Source: CAZVXI01 sp964631295 (GTDB lineage Bacteria > Planctomycetota > Phycisphaerae > Phycisphaerales > SM1A02). Taken from it: a stretch of DNA of 13,900 bases. Both the position numbers and the translations under genes were made by a program. Below, piece by piece: positions 13,733 through 13,900 of this stretch. Location of the stretch: assembly GCA_964631295.1 (NCBI GenBank), contig CAZVXI010000076.1, positions 1 to 13,900 of the forward strand, written 5' to 3'. The stretch's first letter is position 1; each line of letters starts with the position of its first letter. A model generated the notes under the pieces. That model did not search any database. It had not been told where the DNA came from and saw only the letters and a program-made list of their open reading frames with translations.

Positions 13733-13852
13733 TCAGGAATCCGCGGGTAGAACCCGCGGCTGCGGATGCGCGCGATGCGCATCGCGCCAACGGCTATCGG
13801 CGGAACTGGCACCGCCGACTCCCGCCCCCGCCCCCGGATTGTCAGTCGTCAC
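13733..13852 (-). CDS. Very tentative 39-aa ORF with a ribosome-binding site
   Basis: GTG 13852 opens a frame MTTDNPGAGAGVGGASSADS that ends at TGA 13733-13735, its last third running through the hairpins at 13771-13786 and 13741-13759. GGGAGAG (13863-13857) lies 4 nt before the GTG, a good Shine-Dalgarno for this genome. It could be the 5' remnant of a gene disrupted by palindromic elements. The low-complexity Gly/Ala content makes coding uncertain. Confidence 0.2.
   Translation of the reverse strand: MTTDNPGAGAGVGGASSADSRWRDAHRAHPQPRVLPADS
13741..13759. repeat. REP-like hairpin, perfect 8-bp stem with AGA loop
   Basis: CCGCGGGT-AGA-ACCCGCGG is a perfect 8-bp GC-rich stem with a 3-nt loop and no T-run after it on either strand. 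Its size and loop match the hairpin at 13662-13680, which points to a family of dispersed palindromic elements rather than a terminator. Confidence 0.55.
13771..13786. repeat. 16-bp perfect palindrome
   Basis: CGCGATGCGCATCGCG is perfectly self-complementary with no loop. It could be a protein-binding site or part of the surrounding palindrome cluster. A partial direct copy, GGATGCG, lies just upstream at 13764-13770. Confidence 0.5.
13798..13817. repeat. Hairpin CGGCGG / CCGCCG with 8-nt loop
   Basis: CGGCGG (13798-13803) pairs with CCGCCG (13812-13817) around AACTGGCA. It is followed by a C-rich tract (13820-13836), not by T residues, so it does not look like a terminator on the plus strand. 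Confidence 0.4.
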
Positions 13853-13877
13853 TTAACTCTCCCTGATCGGCGAGACG

Positions 13878-13899
13878 GGAAGCAATCGAGAGTGCTTCC
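13878..13899. terminator. Possible terminator hairpin cut by the window edge
   Basis: GGAAGCA (13878-13884) pairs with TGCTTCC (13893-13899) around an 8-nt loop, and a G-T wobble pair (13877 with 13900) can extend it. The window ends here, so any following T-run cannot be seen. It could end a plus-strand transcript or belong to the next gene. Confidence 0.3.
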
Positions 13900-13900
13900 T

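Larger units (their letters stand above)
13071..13900. other. Repeat- and palindrome-rich region without a convincing large gene
   Basis: Long open frames exist on both strands (plus 13073-13750; minus 13034-13624 and 13222-13812), but they owe much of their length to the 21-bp tandem repeat, which lacks stops in several frames. None shows a known motif. The contents are: a locally AT-richer stretch near 13100-13135, overlapping short hairpins at 13174-13204, the 21-bp repeat at 13252-13476, and hairpins at 13495-13508, 13662-13680, 13741-13759, 13771-13786, 13798-13817 and 13878-13899. The structure suggests a non-coding mosaic of repeat elements, perhaps with short ORFs embedded. Confidence 0.6.

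Noticed and set aside
13073..13750. 225-codon plus-strand ORF with SAPGF/SAPGL repeats
   Set aside because: It is open mainly because the 21-bp repeat lacks stops. Unit changes are mostly non-conservative in this frame, no motif is recognised, and it has no ribosome-binding site.

Overview
The window is high-GC, gene-dense bacterial chromosome. The gene mix points to Planctomycetes, plausibly the Phycisphaerae side: a Tat-exported Gfo/Idh/MocA oxidoreductase, an FGE/SUMF1-like lipoprotein, a divergent solitary GroES, few Shine-Dalgarno sites and palindrome-rich intergenic DNA. This is inference from gene content; no rRNA or other taxonomic marker is present.

Layout. Bases 1-175 hold the 3' end of an unrecognised plus-strand gene. 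A minus-strand block follows (191-3779): a GroES-family co-chaperonin, then aroA (EPSP synthase), then an MsbA-type ABC exporter, with short gaps that suggest co-transcription. apt (3879-4412, plus) diverges from groES. It converges on a small two-helix membrane protein gene (4433-4769, minus) that carries one apparent extra base. From 4883 to 8851 the plus strand carries two pairs: the FGE-like lipoprotein with the Gfo/Idh/MocA oxidoreductase (10 bp gap), and 4-hydroxyphenylpyruvate dioxygenase with a Nudix hydrolase (4 bp GTGA overlap). A PA0069-family radical SAM gene (8916-10088) stands alone behind a strong promoter whose spacer is filled by a LexA-type palindrome. On the minus strand a 792-residue transporter fusion (10398-12776) combines an APC permease, a PTS EIIA-like domain, a TrkA_C-like domain and a DksA/TraR-like zinc finger. 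Two small ORFs (40 and 45 codons) flank it.

The right end (about 13.07-13.9 kb) has no convincing large gene. It holds an 11-copy 21-bp tandem repeat, readable in several frames, and a cluster of hairpins, two of which share an 8-bp stem and 3-nt loop design (REP-like).

The most interesting signals are: (1) the LexA-type operator inside the promoter of the radical SAM gene, with spacing that implies a leaderless mRNA; (2) the four-module transporter; (3) the 21-bp repeat and palindrome cluster; (4) two unlisted small proteins; (5) the small membrane gene that reads correctly only if one base is removed. No CRISPR array, tRNA, rRNA, transposase or integrase was seen.
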